DNA from: Paralysiella testudinis
GTDB taxonomy: Bacteria; Pseudomonadota; Gammaproteobacteria; Burkholderiales; Neisseriaceae
NCBI RefSeq assembly: GCF_016894345.1
Contig: NZ_CP069798.1
Coordinates: 1,323,385 to 1,387,384, forward strand
DNA length: 64,000 nucleotides
Direction of reading: 5' to 3'
A program made the position numbers and the translations under genes. The notes under the pieces were generated by a model that made no database searches, was not told where the DNA came from, and worked only from the letters and a program-made list of their open reading frames with translations. Shown piece by piece: positions 36,394-45,013 of this stretch. The first letter of the stretch is position 1. Every line of letters begins with the position of its first letter.

Positions 36394-37266
36394 ATGGACA
36401 TCAAAGACAGCTTAATCGCCCTGGCCGTGATTGTGGTGTGGGGCGTGAATTTTTATTTTATGAAGCTGGCGCTGCATGAAGTGTCGCCCATGGTGCTGGG
36501 GATGCTGCGTTTTGTGTGTGTGCTGCTGCCTGCCGTGCTGCTTATCCGCCGTCCGCCGGTGCGCTGGTATTGGCTGGCGGCTTATGGCACCACCATCAGC
36601 TTTGGCCAATTCGGCTTTATGTTTACCGCTTTGAGCGTGGGCATGCCCACCGGGCTGGCGGCCTTGCTGGTGCAGGCGCAGGTGTTTTTTACCGTGTTGA
36701 TTGCGGCCTTATTGCTGCATGAGCCGGTGAAGCCCAATCATTTGCTGGCGATTGTGATTGCGGCAGCGGGCTTGCTGTTGATTGGTGTGGGCCAATACAG
36801 CGGGGCGATGCCGCTGGCGGGGCTGATGTTGGTGTTGTGTGCGGCGTTTTCGTGGGCCTTGGGCAATATTGTGGTGAAGCGCATCGGGCGGGTGAATCCC
36901 TTAAGTTTGGTGGTGTGGGGTAATGTGTTTACGCTGATTCCGTTTACGCTGGTGGCGTTGTGGCAGTTTGGCGCCGAAGGTGTGTGGCAGCAAATCAGCC
37001 ACATGAGCTGGCGCGGCTGGGCGGGGGTGTTGTTTTTGGCCTATGTGGCCACTTTGGTGGGCTATGTGGGCTGGGGCGGTTTGTTGTCGCGCCATCCGGC
37101 CAGCAAAATCACCCCTTTGGCCTTGTTGGTGCCGGTGATTGCGTTGGTGGTGGCGCGGCTGCTGCTCAACGAGCAATTAAACCATTGGCATTGGCTTGGT
37201 GTGGCGGTGGTGATGGCCGGGCTGGCGGTGCATGTGTTTGGCGCGCGCCGGTGGCGTGGCGTATAA
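36394..37266 (+). CDS. EamA-family drug/metabolite transporter
   Basis: A 290-residue inner-membrane protein with about ten hydrophobic helices in two EamA repeats. The N-terminal 'IVVWGVNFYFMKLALHEVSPMVLGMLRF' and the second-repeat 'AFSWALGNIVVKRIG' are family features. Related proteins (RhaT/EamA/YdeD) export amino-acid metabolites such as O-acetylserine and cysteine; substrate here is unknown. The ATG at 36394 is chosen because the frame upstream is not hydrophobic. A DUS lies about 40 bases upstream. Followed at 36 bases by the TusA-like gene. Confidence 0.85.
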   Translation: MDIKDSLIALAVIVVWGVNFYFMKLALHEVSPMVLGMLRFVCVLLPAVLLIRRPPVRWYWLAAYGTTISFGQFGFMFTALSVGMPTGLAALLVQAQVFFTVLIAALLLHEPVKPNHLLAIVIAAAGLLLIGVGQYSGAMPLAGLMLVLCAAFSWALGNIVVKRIGRVNPLSLVVWGNVFTLIPFTLVALWQFGAEGVWQQISHMSWRGWAGVLFLAYVATLVGYVGWGGLLSRHPASKITPLALLVPVIALVVARLLLNEQLNHWHWLGVAVVMAGLAVHVFGARRWRGV

Positions 37267-37302
37267 TCGGCCAGTTAAGCACGATTGAACTCGGGAGCCG
37301 TG

Positions 37303-37542
37303 GTGGCCGCTACAAACATTGATCAAACGCTGGATGTGACCGGGCTGAAATGCCCGTTGCCGATTTTAAAAGCCAAAAAAGCATTGGCGCTAATGAATGC
37401 GGGGCAGGTGCTGCAAGTGCTGGCCACCGATGCCGCCGCGCCCGACGATTTTGCCGCCTTTTGCCGCCAAACCGGCCATGTGTTGCTGGCCGCTGATGCG
37501 CTGGAAAGTGGTGTGTTTGTGTTGGTGGTGCAGCATAAATAA
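37303..37542 (+). CDS. TusA-family sulfur carrier protein
   Basis: A 79-residue protein with the sulfur-accepting motif 'GLKCPLPILKAKKAL' (CPxP), the mark of TusA/SirA-like proteins, which relay persulfide sulfur, for example to 2-thiouridine synthesis by MnmA. No ATG fits. The second of two tandem GTG codons (37303) has GGGAG 5 bases upstream; a TTG at 37285 would add six residues. It follows the EamA-type transporter gene closely on the same strand. Family members not in the Tus relay exist (YedF-like), so the partner is uncertain. Confidence 0.85.
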   Translation: MAATNIDQTLDVTGLKCPLPILKAKKALALMNAGQVLQVLATDAAAPDDFAAFCRQTGHVLLAADALESGVFVLVVQHK

Positions 37543-37548
37543 AGCCTA

Positions 37549-37702
37549 ATATCAATCCTAAAAAATAACCTAACTGCGTTGGCTCGCCTTGTCGTACTAT
37601 TCGTACTGTCTGCGGCTCAACTCAAAGAGAACGATTTACTAGGGTGCTGAAGCACCAAGTAAATCAGTTCCGCCTTGTTATCTTATCTTTTAGAATTGAT
37701 AT
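37549..37702. mobile_element. Correia-like element with ATATCAATCC ends (copy C)
   Basis: 154 bases, ends ATATCAATCCTAAAAAATAA and TTTTAGAATTGATAT, imperfect inverses. The core includes 'TTGGCTCGCC', 'CGTACTGTCTGCGGCTCAA' and 'AAAGAGAACGATTTACTAGG'. Located between tusA-like and pyrC. Confidence 0.8.
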
Positions 37703-37704
37703 AA

Positions 37705-37745
37705 CGCTGCCTGAAACAAAAATAATTTGTTTCAGGCAGCCTTTT
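37705..37745 (+). terminator. Extended DUS hairpin before pyrC
   Basis: GCTGCCTGAAACAAA and TTTGTTTCAGGCAGC form a 15-bp perfect stem followed by CTTTTAA. A strong terminator for transcripts entering from the tusA-like gene, only 38 bases before the pyrC start. Confidence 0.75.
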
Positions 37746-37782
37746 AATCCATTCCCGCCTCATTTTGATAAAGCCAAACGCC

Positions 37783-38823
37783 ATGCAAACCCTCACCCTA
37801 ATCCGCCCCGATGATATGCACCTGCACCTGCGCGATGGCGATGCGCTGCGTGCGGTATTGCCGTTTACCGCCCGCCAAATGGGGCGTGCGGTGATTATGC
37901 CCAACTTAAAACCGCCGGTGGTGAGCGTGGCGGATGCCTTGGCTTACCAACAGCGCATTCAAGCCGCCTTGCCCGCAGGCAGTCGTTTCCAGCCCTTGAT
38001 GACGCTGTACCTCACCGACAAAACCACGCCCGCGCTGGTGCGCGAGGCCAAAGCGGCAGGGATTGTGGCGTTTAAACTTTATCCGGCCGGTGCCACCACC
38101 AATTCCGACTCCGGCGTTACCGATTTATTCAAACTGCTGCCGGTATTGCAGGAAATGGCGGCGCAACAACTGCTGTTTTTGGTGCACGGTGAAGTAACCG
38201 ACCCCGAAATCGATATTTTTGACCGCGAAGCGGTGTTTATCGAACGCATCTTGCAGCCAGTGTTGGCGCAAGTGCCGGATTTGAAAGTGGTATTCGAACA
38301 CATCACCACCGCCGAAGCGGCGCAGTTGGTGATGGCTGCGGGTAACAATGTGGCCGCCAGCGTTACCCCGCAGCATTTGCTGCTCAACCGCAACGACTTA
38401 TTGGTGGGCGGTATCCGCCCGCACCACTATTGCCTGCCGGTGCTGAAACGCGAAAACCACCGCCGCGCCTTGGTGGCCGCGGTAACCGGCGACAAAGCGC
38501 ACAAATTCTTTCTCGGCACCGACAGCGCTCCCCATGCCCAGCACGCCAAAGAAAACGCCTGCGGTTGCGCGGGCATGTTCAGCGCCCATGCCGCCATCGA
38601 GCTTTATGCCGAAATTTTTGAACGCGCCGGTGCGCTGGACAAACTCGAAGCGTTTGCTTCAAAAAACGGCGCCCGTTTTTATGGGCTGCCTGAAAACAGC
38701 GACACGATTACTTTGCTTAAACAGCCGCAAACCATCATGAGCAGCATCGCCTACGGCCACGAAAAACTGGTGCCGATGCGGGCGGGCGAAACCGTGGCTT
38801 GGACAGTGCGTTATGATAACTAA
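37783..38823 (+). CDS. pyrC: Dihydroorotase
   Basis: Cyclises carbamoyl aspartate to dihydroorotate in pyrimidine synthesis. The 346-residue class II (PyrC) enzyme begins '[20 protein letters not shown]', where the HLH pair binds zinc. '[10 protein letters not shown]', '[18 protein letters not shown]' (carboxylated Lys region), 'LVHGEVTD' and 'GTDSAPH' (catalytic Asp) are intact. The last 11 bases overlap the next gene, suggesting an operon with the lipoprotein gene. Confidence 0.95.
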   Translation: MQTLTLIRPDDMHLHLRDGDALRAVLPFTARQMGRAVIMPNLKPPVVSVADALAYQQRIQAALPAGSRFQPLMTLYLTDKTTPALVREAKAAGIVAFKLYPAGATTNSDSGVTDLFKLLPVLQEMAAQQLLFLVHGEVTDPEIDIFDREAVFIERILQPVLAQVPDLKVVFEHITTAEAAQLVMAAGNNVAASVTPQHLLLNRNDLLVGGIRPHHYCLPVLKRENHRRALVAAVTGDKAHKFFLGTDSAPHAQHAKENACGCAGMFSAHAAIELYAEIFERAGALDKLEAFASKNGARFYGLPENSDTITLLKQPQTIMSSIAYGHEKLVPMRAGETVAWTVRYDN

Positions 38824-39454
38824 AATCCCACCAACCCTATTGCGCCAAGCCGTCTACACTTTATTGCTGGGCTTGGTCGCCTGTGCTACACCATCCAAAC
38901 AGGCCGCCGCACCGGCCAGCGCCGTATTCACTTGGCAAGATGAGCTGTGCGACTACCAAGGCCATTACCGCCCGCAGCAGGTATCGGCGCGGCAGTTGAA
39001 CGATGCGGTTACATTAATCTACCAATTCAACAGCCTGGCCGATGTGCGCGCCACGGATGGCGTTGACAAAGTACGCCGGGTTTACGAAGCCCATTTGCAA
39101 CGCTTGCAGCAGCTCACCTTGCCGCCTTCGCCCGAGTTGGAAAAACTGCGGCGGCAAAAAGCGGCACAAAGCCGTTTCTTTTACGATTTGGCGCTGGTGG
39201 AAGCACGCGCCCTAAGTGCAGGCGACATGCGTGTATTGCAGCAATTTGCCCCCGCACGCCAAGTGTGCACCAGCCAATGGCAGCAATTGGCTGCCGCTCC
39301 CAACAGCCGCGATGCTTGGCGGCAATGGCACAATTGTGCCAACCATTTACAGCCGGGCGTGCAGAGCGAGCAAAGTGAACGCGACCATCAGGCAGTGCAA
39401 CGCGCGTTTCGTGCGCAGTTGTTCAACATCAAGTCGGAATGCAGTGAACCCTGA
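38813..39454 (+). CDS. Small lipoprotein of unknown function
   Basis: 213 residues beginning with a signal peptide and lipobox (GLVAC, Cys24). The mature protein has four more Cys, in 'ELCDYQG', 'RQVCTSQW', 'HNCANHL' and 'KSECSEP', which could form two disulfides, and several long helical stretches rich in Gln/Arg/Ala. I recognise no domain. The ATG lies inside the last codons of pyrC, so translation is probably coupled. It is followed 13 bases later by the DUF1963 gene. An envelope role is all that can be inferred. Confidence 0.7.
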   Translation: MITKIPPTLLRQAVYTLLLGLVACATPSKQAAAPASAVFTWQDELCDYQGHYRPQQVSARQLNDAVTLIYQFNSLADVRATDGVDKVRRVYEAHLQRLQQLTLPPSPELEKLRRQKAAQSRFFYDLALVEARALSAGDMRVLQQFAPARQVCTSQWQQLAAAPNSRDAWRQWHNCANHLQPGVQSEQSERDHQAVQRAFRAQLFNIKSECSEP

Positions 39455-39467
39455 AACGAAGCCTGTT

Positions 39468-40313
39468 ATGGATAAACAAGCCTTAATGCAACACTTGGCC
39501 GCGCACGGCCTGCAAAACTATGCCCAAGCTGCGGCACCGTTTGCGCGCCAAGCCATTACATTGACAGCAGTGCCCGCTGAAGCGATGGCCGTGGGTGCCA
39601 GCCGCTTGGGCGGCGAGCCGGATTTGCCCGACGATATGGCGTGGCCGTATGCGGGCGATAAGCCGATGGCCTTGATTGCGCAAATCAATTTTGCCGAAGC
39701 CAAACCCTTTGATGCCGACAACAAGCTGCCTGAAAGCGGCATATTGTATTTGTTTTACGAAGCCGAAGAGCAGCCGTGGGGCTATGATCCGCAACACAAA
39801 AGCGGCTTTCAGGTAGCCTATTACGCCGGTGATAACGCCGCTTTGCAACGCCGCACGGCGCCGGCGGATTTGGCGGAATACTGTCGTTTTTCAGCCGCCG
39901 CGCTGCGCTTTGGCAGCCGTACCGAGCTGCCAGATCCTTATAGTTTCCTGATGCGCGACTATGCGATGGATGACGACGAAAACGACGCTTGGTGGTATTG
40001 GCGAGGTGAACAGCCGGAGCCGTTTCACAAGCTCTTGGGGCATTCCGACAATATTCAAGGTGATATGGAGCTGGAATGCCAATTGGTGAGCCACGGCCTT
40101 TATTGCGGCAACAGCAGTGGCTACGAAGACCCGCGCCGCGCTGAGTTGGAAGCCGGTGCCGGCGATTGGGTATTGCTGCTGCAAATCGATAGTGAAGAAG
40201 CACATTGCGGTATGATGTGGGGCGACAGCGGGCGGCTGTATCTGTGGATACGGCAGCAAGATTTAGCCGCCAAAGCGTTTGAGCGCTGTTGGCTGGTGTT
40301 GCAGTGTTATTGA
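39468..40313 (+). CDS. DUF1963 (YwqG-like) protein
   Basis: 281 residues without signal peptide. The pattern 'SRLGGEPDLPDDMAWPYAGDKPMALIAQINFAEA' followed by 'GILYLFYEAEEQPWGYDP' and the C-terminal 'WVLLLQIDSEEAHCGMMWGDSGRLYLWIRQQDL' is that of DUF1963/YwqG proteins, whose biochemical role is not established. The ATG at 39468 directly precedes this pattern; the frame upstream is noise overlapping the lipoprotein gene. A variant uptake sequence TTCAGGTAGCCT lies inside the gene at about 39809. Probably cotranscribed with pyrC and the lipoprotein gene. Confidence 0.85.
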   Translation: MDKQALMQHLAAHGLQNYAQAAAPFARQAITLTAVPAEAMAVGASRLGGEPDLPDDMAWPYAGDKPMALIAQINFAEAKPFDADNKLPESGILYLFYEAEEQPWGYDPQHKSGFQVAYYAGDNAALQRRTAPADLAEYCRFSAAALRFGSRTELPDPYSFLMRDYAMDDDENDAWWYWRGEQPEPFHKLLGHSDNIQGDMELECQLVSHGLYCGNSSGYEDPRRAELEAGAGDWVLLLQIDSEEAHCGMMWGDSGRLYLWIRQQDLAAKAFERCWLVLQCY

Positions 40314-40331
40314 TGTGGTGAAACGCACGGA

Positions 40332-40940
40332 ATGTCTTTGCAAATTAATTTAAAACGCCGCCAACTGCTGGCGGCTTCGGCCTTGGCGCTGGTGCCGTCT
40401 TGGGCTGTGGCCGGGGCGCAGCGTGAAGAAACCCTGTCGGATGACGTGGCTTCGGTGATGCGCCAGGCGGTGAATAATGTCAACCCGCCGCGGCTGGTAT
40501 TTGCCAGTGCTGCCGAAGGCCAGCGCTGGCTGAATGAAATGTCGTTGCGGCTGGCGCGTTTTGTGGCCGATGAATATGGCCGCAAACGGTTGCTCACCAA
40601 TATCCACTACGAATCGGCTCGTGCCGGGCTGGATACGCAGTTGATTTTGGGGCTGATTGAAGTGGAAAGCGCGTTTCGCCAATACGCCATTTCCGCCGTG
40701 GGCGCGCGCGGGCTGATGCAGGTGATGCCGTTTTGGCAGCGCCACATCGGCACCCCCGAGCACAACCTATTTGATGTGCGCACCAATTTGCGCTACGGCT
40801 GCACCATCTTGCGCCACTACCGCAATCTGGAGCGCGGCAATATGACCCGGGCGCTGGCGCGCTACAACGGCAGCCTTGGCCGCTCGGTGTACAGCGATGC
40901 GGTGATTGGCGCGTGGCAGCGGCGCTGGCAGTGGAGTTAA
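40332..40940 (+). CDS. SLT-type lytic transglycosylase
   Basis: A 202-residue exported enzyme that cleaves the MurNAc-GlcNAc bond of peptidoglycan. The N-terminus 'NLKRRQLLAASALALVPSWAVAGAQ' is a signal peptide with an Arg pair and moderate hydrophobicity, possibly Tat-dependent. The catalytic module has 'GLIEVESAFRQYAISAVGARGLMQVMPFW' (Glu112) and 'LRYGCTILRHYRN', 'ALARYNGSLGR'. It is short for the class, essentially only the catalytic domain. It begins 18 bases after the DUF1963 stop, so may belong to that operon. Confidence 0.9.
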   Translation: MSLQINLKRRQLLAASALALVPSWAVAGAQREETLSDDVASVMRQAVNNVNPPRLVFASAAEGQRWLNEMSLRLARFVADEYGRKRLLTNIHYESARAGLDTQLILGLIEVESAFRQYAISAVGARGLMQVMPFWQRHIGTPEHNLFDVRTNLRYGCTILRHYRNLERGNMTRALARYNGSLGRSVYSDAVIGAWQRRWQWS

Positions 40941-41084
40941 AAAAATAAGCTAAGGCTGCCTGAAATAATAGCAATGCGTAGGTTGGATGCAAAAATCCGA
41001 CTTATAACGACTTCTATCGGCGATGATGTAATAAAAAATAAGCGGGCAAGGCTGCCTGAAGCCGTATTAATCTGAATAAACTTT

Positions 41085-42467
41085 ATGTCAAAACACAATA
41101 CCACCACCATGCAGGCCGCGGAAATGCGCGCCAGCGTGGCTTTATCGGCCATTTATGCCCTGCGTATGCTGGGCATGTTTTTGATGTTGCCGGTGTTGGC
41201 GCTGTATGCCGCCGGCCTGCCCGGTGCCGAGAATAAACCGGCACTAATCGGCTTGGCCATGGGCATGTACGGCTTAACCCAAGCCTTGCTGCAATTGCCG
41301 CTGGGCATGGCGTCCGACCGCTTCGGGCGCAAAAAAGTGATTTATCTGGGCTTGGCGGTGTTTGCGTTTGGCAGCTTTATGGCCGCCATGGCCACCAGTT
41401 TGGAAATGCTGGTGTTGGCGCGGGCAGTGCAGGGCGCAGGCGCGGTGAGTGCGGCGGTGACCGCGCTGCTGGCCGACTTAACCCGCGAAGAAGTGCGCAC
41501 CCGCGCCATGGCCATGATTGGCTTGAGCATCGGTGTCACCTTTTCGGTAAGCCTGGTCTTGGCGCCGCTGTTTAACCACTGGATCGGCGTGCCGGGCATT
41601 TTTGTGCTCACTGGCGTGCTCACGGTGTTGTCGATGCTGGTGGTGCGCTTTATGGTGCCCGATCCGGTGCACAGCAAACTGCATGAAGATGCCGAAGTGC
41701 AGCGCGGCGAGCTGGGCACGGTGCTGCGCAACCGCCAGCTGCTGCGGCTGAATTTCGGCATTTTTGCCTTGCACGCGGCGCAAATGGCCTTATTTGTGGC
41801 CTTGCCGTTTATGTTGGTGCATTTGGGCTTGGCCAAATCGGCGCACTGGCATATTTACCTGCCCGCCACCATGGTGGGCTTGGTGTTGATGGTGCCGGCG
41901 ATTATCTACGGCGAAACCCGCAACCGCTTGAAAACCGTATTTGTGGCCGGCATTGCCGCCATTGCACTGGCGCAGCTGGGTTTGGCTGCCGGATTGGCAT
42001 CGCTGTGGGCGGTGTTGGCGTGGATGGTGTTGTATTTTATCGGCTTTAATATTTTGGAAGCCACCCTGCCATCGATGGTGTCGAAAATTGCGCCCACGCG
42101 GCTCAAAGGTACGGCGATGGGGGTGTACAATACCGCCCAATCGATTGGCCTGTTTGTGGGCGGTGCTGCCGGCGGCTTGATTTGGCAGCATTTCGGCACC
42201 AACGGCGTGTTTGTGTTTTGCAGCGGCTTGATGTTGTGCTGGCTGCTGCTGGCGGCCACCGCCCCGGCACCGCAGCCGGTGCGCAACCTGATGTTTGCCG
42301 TGGGCGCCGCTTGGCAGGGGCGCGAAGACGGGTTACAGTCTGCCCTATTGCAACTGGCTGCCGTGCAGGCGGTGAGCATTAGTGCTGACGGCCAAACCGT
42401 GTATATTAAAGCATTACAGCAAGGCTTCGACCGTGAAGTCGCAGAAAAACTGATTATGGGAGTGTGA
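41085..42467 (+). CDS. MFS transporter with C-terminal soluble domain (YajR-like)
   Basis: 460 residues, about 12 membrane helices. The MFS loop motif A 'GMASDRFGRKKVIYLG' follows helix 2, and 'LARAVQGAGAVSAAVTALLADLT' is motif B/C-like, typical of drug/proton antiporters. After the last helix there is a soluble tail of about 70 residues ('LQLAAVQAVSISADGQTVYIKAL'), matching the ferredoxin-like YAM domain of E. coli YajR. Substrate unknown. Its stop is 3 bases before the ssb start. Confidence 0.87.
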   Translation: MSKHNTTTMQAAEMRASVALSAIYALRMLGMFLMLPVLALYAAGLPGAENKPALIGLAMGMYGLTQALLQLPLGMASDRFGRKKVIYLGLAVFAFGSFMAAMATSLEMLVLARAVQGAGAVSAAVTALLADLTREEVRTRAMAMIGLSIGVTFSVSLVLAPLFNHWIGVPGIFVLTGVLTVLSMLVVRFMVPDPVHSKLHEDAEVQRGELGTVLRNRQLLRLNFGIFALHAAQMALFVALPFMLVHLGLAKSAHWHIYLPATMVGLVLMVPAIIYGETRNRLKTVFVAGIAAIALAQLGLAAGLASLWAVLAWMVLYFIGFNILEATLPSMVSKIAPTRLKGTAMGVYNTAQSIGLFVGGAAGGLIWQHFGTNGVFVFCSGLMLCWLLLAATAPAPQPVRNLMFAVGAAWQGREDGLQSALLQLAAVQAVSISADGQTVYIKALQQGFDREVAEKLIMGV

Positions 42468-42470
42468 TTG

Positions 42471-42971
42471 ATGTCTGTAAATAAAGTAATTTTGGTCGGC
42501 CGTCTTGGCCGCGACCCGGAAGTGCGCTATATGCCCAACGGCGAAGCCGTGGCCAATTTTTCCATCGCCACCGACGAGCAATGGAAAGACCGCGACGGCA
42601 ACCGCCAAACCCGCACCGAATGGCACAACATCACCCTTTACCGCAAACTGGGCGAAATTGCCGGGCAGTATTTGCGCAAGGGCGGTTTGGTGTACATCGA
42701 AGGGCGTATTCAGAGCCGCAAATACACCGGTAAAGACGGCGTAGAGCGCACCGCCTACGAGATTATCGGCAACGAAATGAAAATGCTCGGCAGCAAGAGT
42801 GATAATGCCGGTGGCGGCAATTATCAAGAGCCGCAAGGCGGTGATTACGGCCAGTCCCAATCCTACAACGCCCCCGCGCCTGCAGCGGCACCGCCCGCTG
42901 CCCCGCGCCGCCAAGAAAATCGCCCGGCACCGGCACCGGTGGACGATATCGACGACGATATTCCGTTTTAA
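42471..42971 (+). CDS. ssb: Single-stranded DNA-binding protein
   Basis: Binds single-stranded DNA in replication, repair and, relevant here, natural transformation. The OB-fold starts '[23 protein letters not shown]'; a Gly/Gln/Pro/Ala-rich disordered linker leads to the conserved acidic tip 'DDDIPF' that recruits partner enzymes. 166 residues. GGGAGTG is upstream of the ATG at 42471; a TTG immediately before it is less likely to be used. Tightly linked to the MFS gene. Confidence 0.96.
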   Translation: MSVNKVILVGRLGRDPEVRYMPNGEAVANFSIATDEQWKDRDGNRQTRTEWHNITLYRKLGEIAGQYLRKGGLVYIEGRIQSRKYTGKDGVERTAYEIIGNEMKMLGSKSDNAGGGNYQEPQGGDYGQSQSYNAPAPAAAPPAAPRRQENRPAPAPVDDIDDDIPF

Positions 42972-43005
42972 CTTTGATGACTAAAATAGTACGCCGCTAA
43001 ATGTT

Positions 43006-43031
43006 TTCAGGCAGCCTTAAGGCTACCTGAA
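43006..43031. repeat. Inverted uptake-sequence pair of two dialects
   Basis: TTCAGGCAGCCT (inverse of AG-simDUS) is followed after two bases by AGGCTACCTGAA, the AG-eikDUS dialect known from Eikenella. The stem has one mismatch. Confidence 0.75.
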
Positions 43032-43097
43032 ACAGAAACACGGCAAAGATTGCTATTTTACGGCGGTCTGTTACAATGGCCGCCATTGAATTTACGC

Positions 43098-43133
43098 GCA
43101 AGCCGCCTACCCATTGGCGGCTTGCCTTTTTAT
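43098..43133 (+). terminator. Terminator after ssb
   Basis: GCAAGCCGCC and GGCGGCTTGC form a 10-bp stem with an 8-base loop followed by CTTTTTATT. Confidence 0.88.
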
Positions 43134-43166
43134 TGTAGAAAACAGCCCCGGCCAGCGTTGCCATTA

Positions 43167-43321
43167 TATAGTGGATTAAATTTAAATTAAGACAAGGCGG
43201 AGAGCCGCAGACAGTACAGGTAGTACGGAACAGAGTTTGTTGGCGCTTTAGCGCCTTACAAAATCGTTCGCTCTGCGCTAAGGCGAGCCAACGCAGTATT
43301 AGTTTAAATTTAATTCACTAT
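43167..43321. mobile_element. Correia repeat with near-classic TATAGTGGATTAAATTTAAA ends (copy D)
   Basis: 155 bases. The left end TATAGTGGATTAAATTTAAA is the Neisseria Correia (CREE/NEMIS) terminus; the right end GTTTAAATTTAATTCACTAT is its imperfect inverse. The interior 'GACAAGGCGGAGAGCCGCAGACAGTACAGGTAG' type core is present. Immediately upstream of greA, where such elements can supply promoter or RNase III sites. Confidence 0.88.
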
Positions 43322-43354
43322 TCGGGCTGACAGTGGTATTTGGAGAACTTGAAG

Positions 43355-43831
43355 ATGCAAAAAATCCCCTTAACCGTACTGGGTGCCGATATGCTCAAGC
43401 AAGAGCTGCAACAGCTCAAAAGCGTGGCGCGCCCGTCGGTAATCGAAGCGATTGCCGAGGCGCGCTCGCACGGCGACTTATCGGAAAACGCCGAGTATGA
43501 AGCGGCCAAAGAGCGCCAAGGCTTTATTGAAGGCCGTATTGCCGAAATCGAACACAAATTGTCGCTGGCACACATTATCGACCCCAAGGAAATCCATGCC
43601 GAAGGCAAGGTGGTGTTCGGCTCCACCGTTACCCTGCAAGATTTGGATAACGAAGAAGAAGTGGTGTACCAAATTGTGGGCGAAGACGAAGCCGATATCA
43701 AGCAGCGCAAAATTTCCGTAGGCTCACCCATCGCCCGTGCCTTGATTGGCAAGGAAGAGGGTGATGTGGCCGAAGTGCAGGCGCCGGGCGGCGTGCGCGA
43801 ATATGAAATTGTGCAGGTGCAGTATTTGTAA
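43355..43831 (+). CDS. greA: Transcription elongation factor GreA
   Basis: Rescues backtracked RNA polymerase by stimulating transcript cleavage. 158 residues, with the N-terminal coiled coil carrying the acidic tip '[17 protein letters not shown]' and the C-terminal FKBP-like domain ending '[20 protein letters not shown]'. GGAGA lies 9 bases before the ATG at 43355. Expression may depend on the Correia element directly upstream. First gene of a conserved neisserial neighbourhood running to glmM. Confidence 0.96.
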   Translation: MQKIPLTVLGADMLKQELQQLKSVARPSVIEAIAEARSHGDLSENAEYEAAKERQGFIEGRIAEIEHKLSLAHIIDPKEIHAEGKVVFGSTVTLQDLDNEEEVVYQIVGEDEADIKQRKISVGSPIARALIGKEEGDVAEVQAPGGVREYEIVQVQYL

Positions 43832-43873
43832 ATGCAAGGATGTTAATCCGCCACACCAATAGCTGATGTAACA

Positions 43874-43907
43874 CAAAACCGGGCAACAGAATGCCCGGTT
43901 TTGTTTT
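43874..43907 (+). terminator. Terminator after greA
   Basis: AAAACCGGGCA and TGCCCGGTTTT form a strong stem, followed by GTTTTG. Confidence 0.88.
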
Positions 43908-44054
43908 GTGGTGCATTGACAAGTGAAAGCGTAAGCGCCAAGATGCCGAAGTTAATGTTTTGAAACAGTAAAAAATAATTTGCATGGCATGTGTTGTCAA
44001 TGTTTACCATCATGCCGTACAAATTAATCCCTACCCGAAGCAAAGGAGGCGGTT

Positions 44055-44501
44055 TTGCTGAAACGCATATTGGCAGTGCTGTTGGGCCTGTGGTTGGGTG
44101 CCCAGCTAACCATAGGCTATGTAGTGGCACCGGTGCTGTTTGCCCAGTTGCCGAAAATAACGGCTGGGCATATCGCCGGTATTTTATTTGCCTATCTGTC
44201 TTATTTCGGCTTGTTGGTGTGGGCGTGGGCGGGGTATACCGGACGGCTTAAGCAAGAGCGCAGTTTTTTGAAAAGCAACAGCCTACGCTTGATTGGCTTG
44301 CTGTGGATTTTGTTGGCTGTAAACCAATGGCTGGTTACGCCGGTGATTAATGCCTTGAAACAGGAAAGCAGCCATTGGCTGCTCAGCCTTACCGGCGGCG
44401 GTTTTGCGCTGTGGCACGGTATATCCAGCAGCTTGTTTTTACTGGTGAGCTTGTTGGGGATTTATTTGGTGTTTAAATTATTGCGGTTTGAATGGCATTA
44501 A
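44055..44501 (+). CDS. DUF4149 inner-membrane protein, TTG start
   Basis: 148 residues with four hydrophobic helices: 'AVLLGLWLGAQLTIGYVVAPVLF', 'LFAYLSYFGLLVWAWAGY', 'LIGLLWILLAVNQWLV' and 'LFLLVSLLGIYLVFKLL'. The pattern fits DUF4149 membrane proteins of unknown function, which often sit between greA and yhbY in this family. The frame has no ATG before the first helix; a TTG at 44055 lies 5 bases after a perfect AAAGGAGG ribosome site, so TTG is the start. Confidence 0.82.
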   Translation: MLKRILAVLLGLWLGAQLTIGYVVAPVLFAQLPKITAGHIAGILFAYLSYFGLLVWAWAGYTGRLKQERSFLKSNSLRLIGLLWILLAVNQWLVTPVINALKQESSHWLLSLTGGGFALWHGISSSLFLLVSLLGIYLVFKLLRFEWH

Positions 44502-44512
44502 TATGATGCATA

Positions 44513-44557
44513 CAAACAAAAAAGCTTTTCAGGCTGCCTGAAAAGCTTTTTTGTTTG
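44513..44557. terminator. Bidirectional terminator with embedded DUS
   Basis: A 45-base perfect palindrome-like hairpin: a stem of 21 bp (CAAACAAAAAAGCTTTTCAGG and its inverse) around CTG, containing AGGCTGCCTGAA. A and T runs on each side suit the convergent DUF4149 and yhbY genes. Confidence 0.92.
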
Positions 44558-44567
44558 CATCGCTGGC

Positions 44568-44852
44568 TTATTGCTCCGGCTTGGGGCGAAACAGCACCAG
44601 TTGTTTGCCGATATGCTGTACCAGCAGCGCCTCGGTGGCTGCGCACAGGGCTTCGGCCACGGCCAGCCGTTCGGTGCGGTCGTCGCCGGCTACCTGTACT
44701 TTAATCAGCTCGTGGGCGGCGAGATTGCGTTCGGTTTCCTGGATAATGGCATCGGTGAGGCCGTGCTGACCCACCATCACCACCGGATTGAGGTGATGGG
44801 CGCGTGCTTTCAGGGCGGCAATGTCTTTGGTCGACAATGAAATCGGGTTCAT
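44568..44852 (-). CDS. yhbY: Ribosome-assembly RNA-binding protein YhbY (CRM domain)
   Basis: A 94-residue CRM-domain protein associated with pre-50S ribosomal particles. 'ALKARAHHLNPVVMVGQHGLTDAIIQETERNLAAHELIKVQV' includes the GxxG RNA-binding loop ('VGQHGLT'). The ATG at 44852 is chosen since the family starts a few residues before the CRM fold. Divergent from rlmE (161 bases), the common arrangement in proteobacteria. Confidence 0.93.
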   Translation of the reverse strand: MNPISLSTKDIAALKARAHHLNPVVMVGQHGLTDAIIQETERNLAAHELIKVQVAGDDRTERLAVAEALCAATEALLVQHIGKQLVLFRPKPEQ

Positions 44853-45013
44853 GGTGTGTTTTCGGCAAGGTTTCAAAAACGCGTATTTTACCCGAGTTTG
44901 GTGCCGCAATCTGTTTCGAAGGGCAGAAATATATCTCTGCCGCACCGTTTTGTCTGTTTTGAAGCCCGGTTTCAGGCTACAATGCGGCCTGTTTGATTTT
45001 CATTTGCTATTTC

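Larger units (their letters stand above)
42972..43354. other. 383-base intergenic region ssb-greA
   Basis: No gene. Holds a mixed-dialect uptake-sequence hairpin (43006-43031), the ssb terminator (43098-43133) and a Correia element (43167-43321) ending 33 bases before the greA start. Confidence 0.7.

Noticed and set aside
38813..40940. Lipoprotein, DUF1963 and lytic transglycosylase genes considered as a toxin-immunity or secretion cluster
   Set aside because: Composition is native, spacing suggests simple cotranscription with pyrC, and no effector or secretion component is visible.
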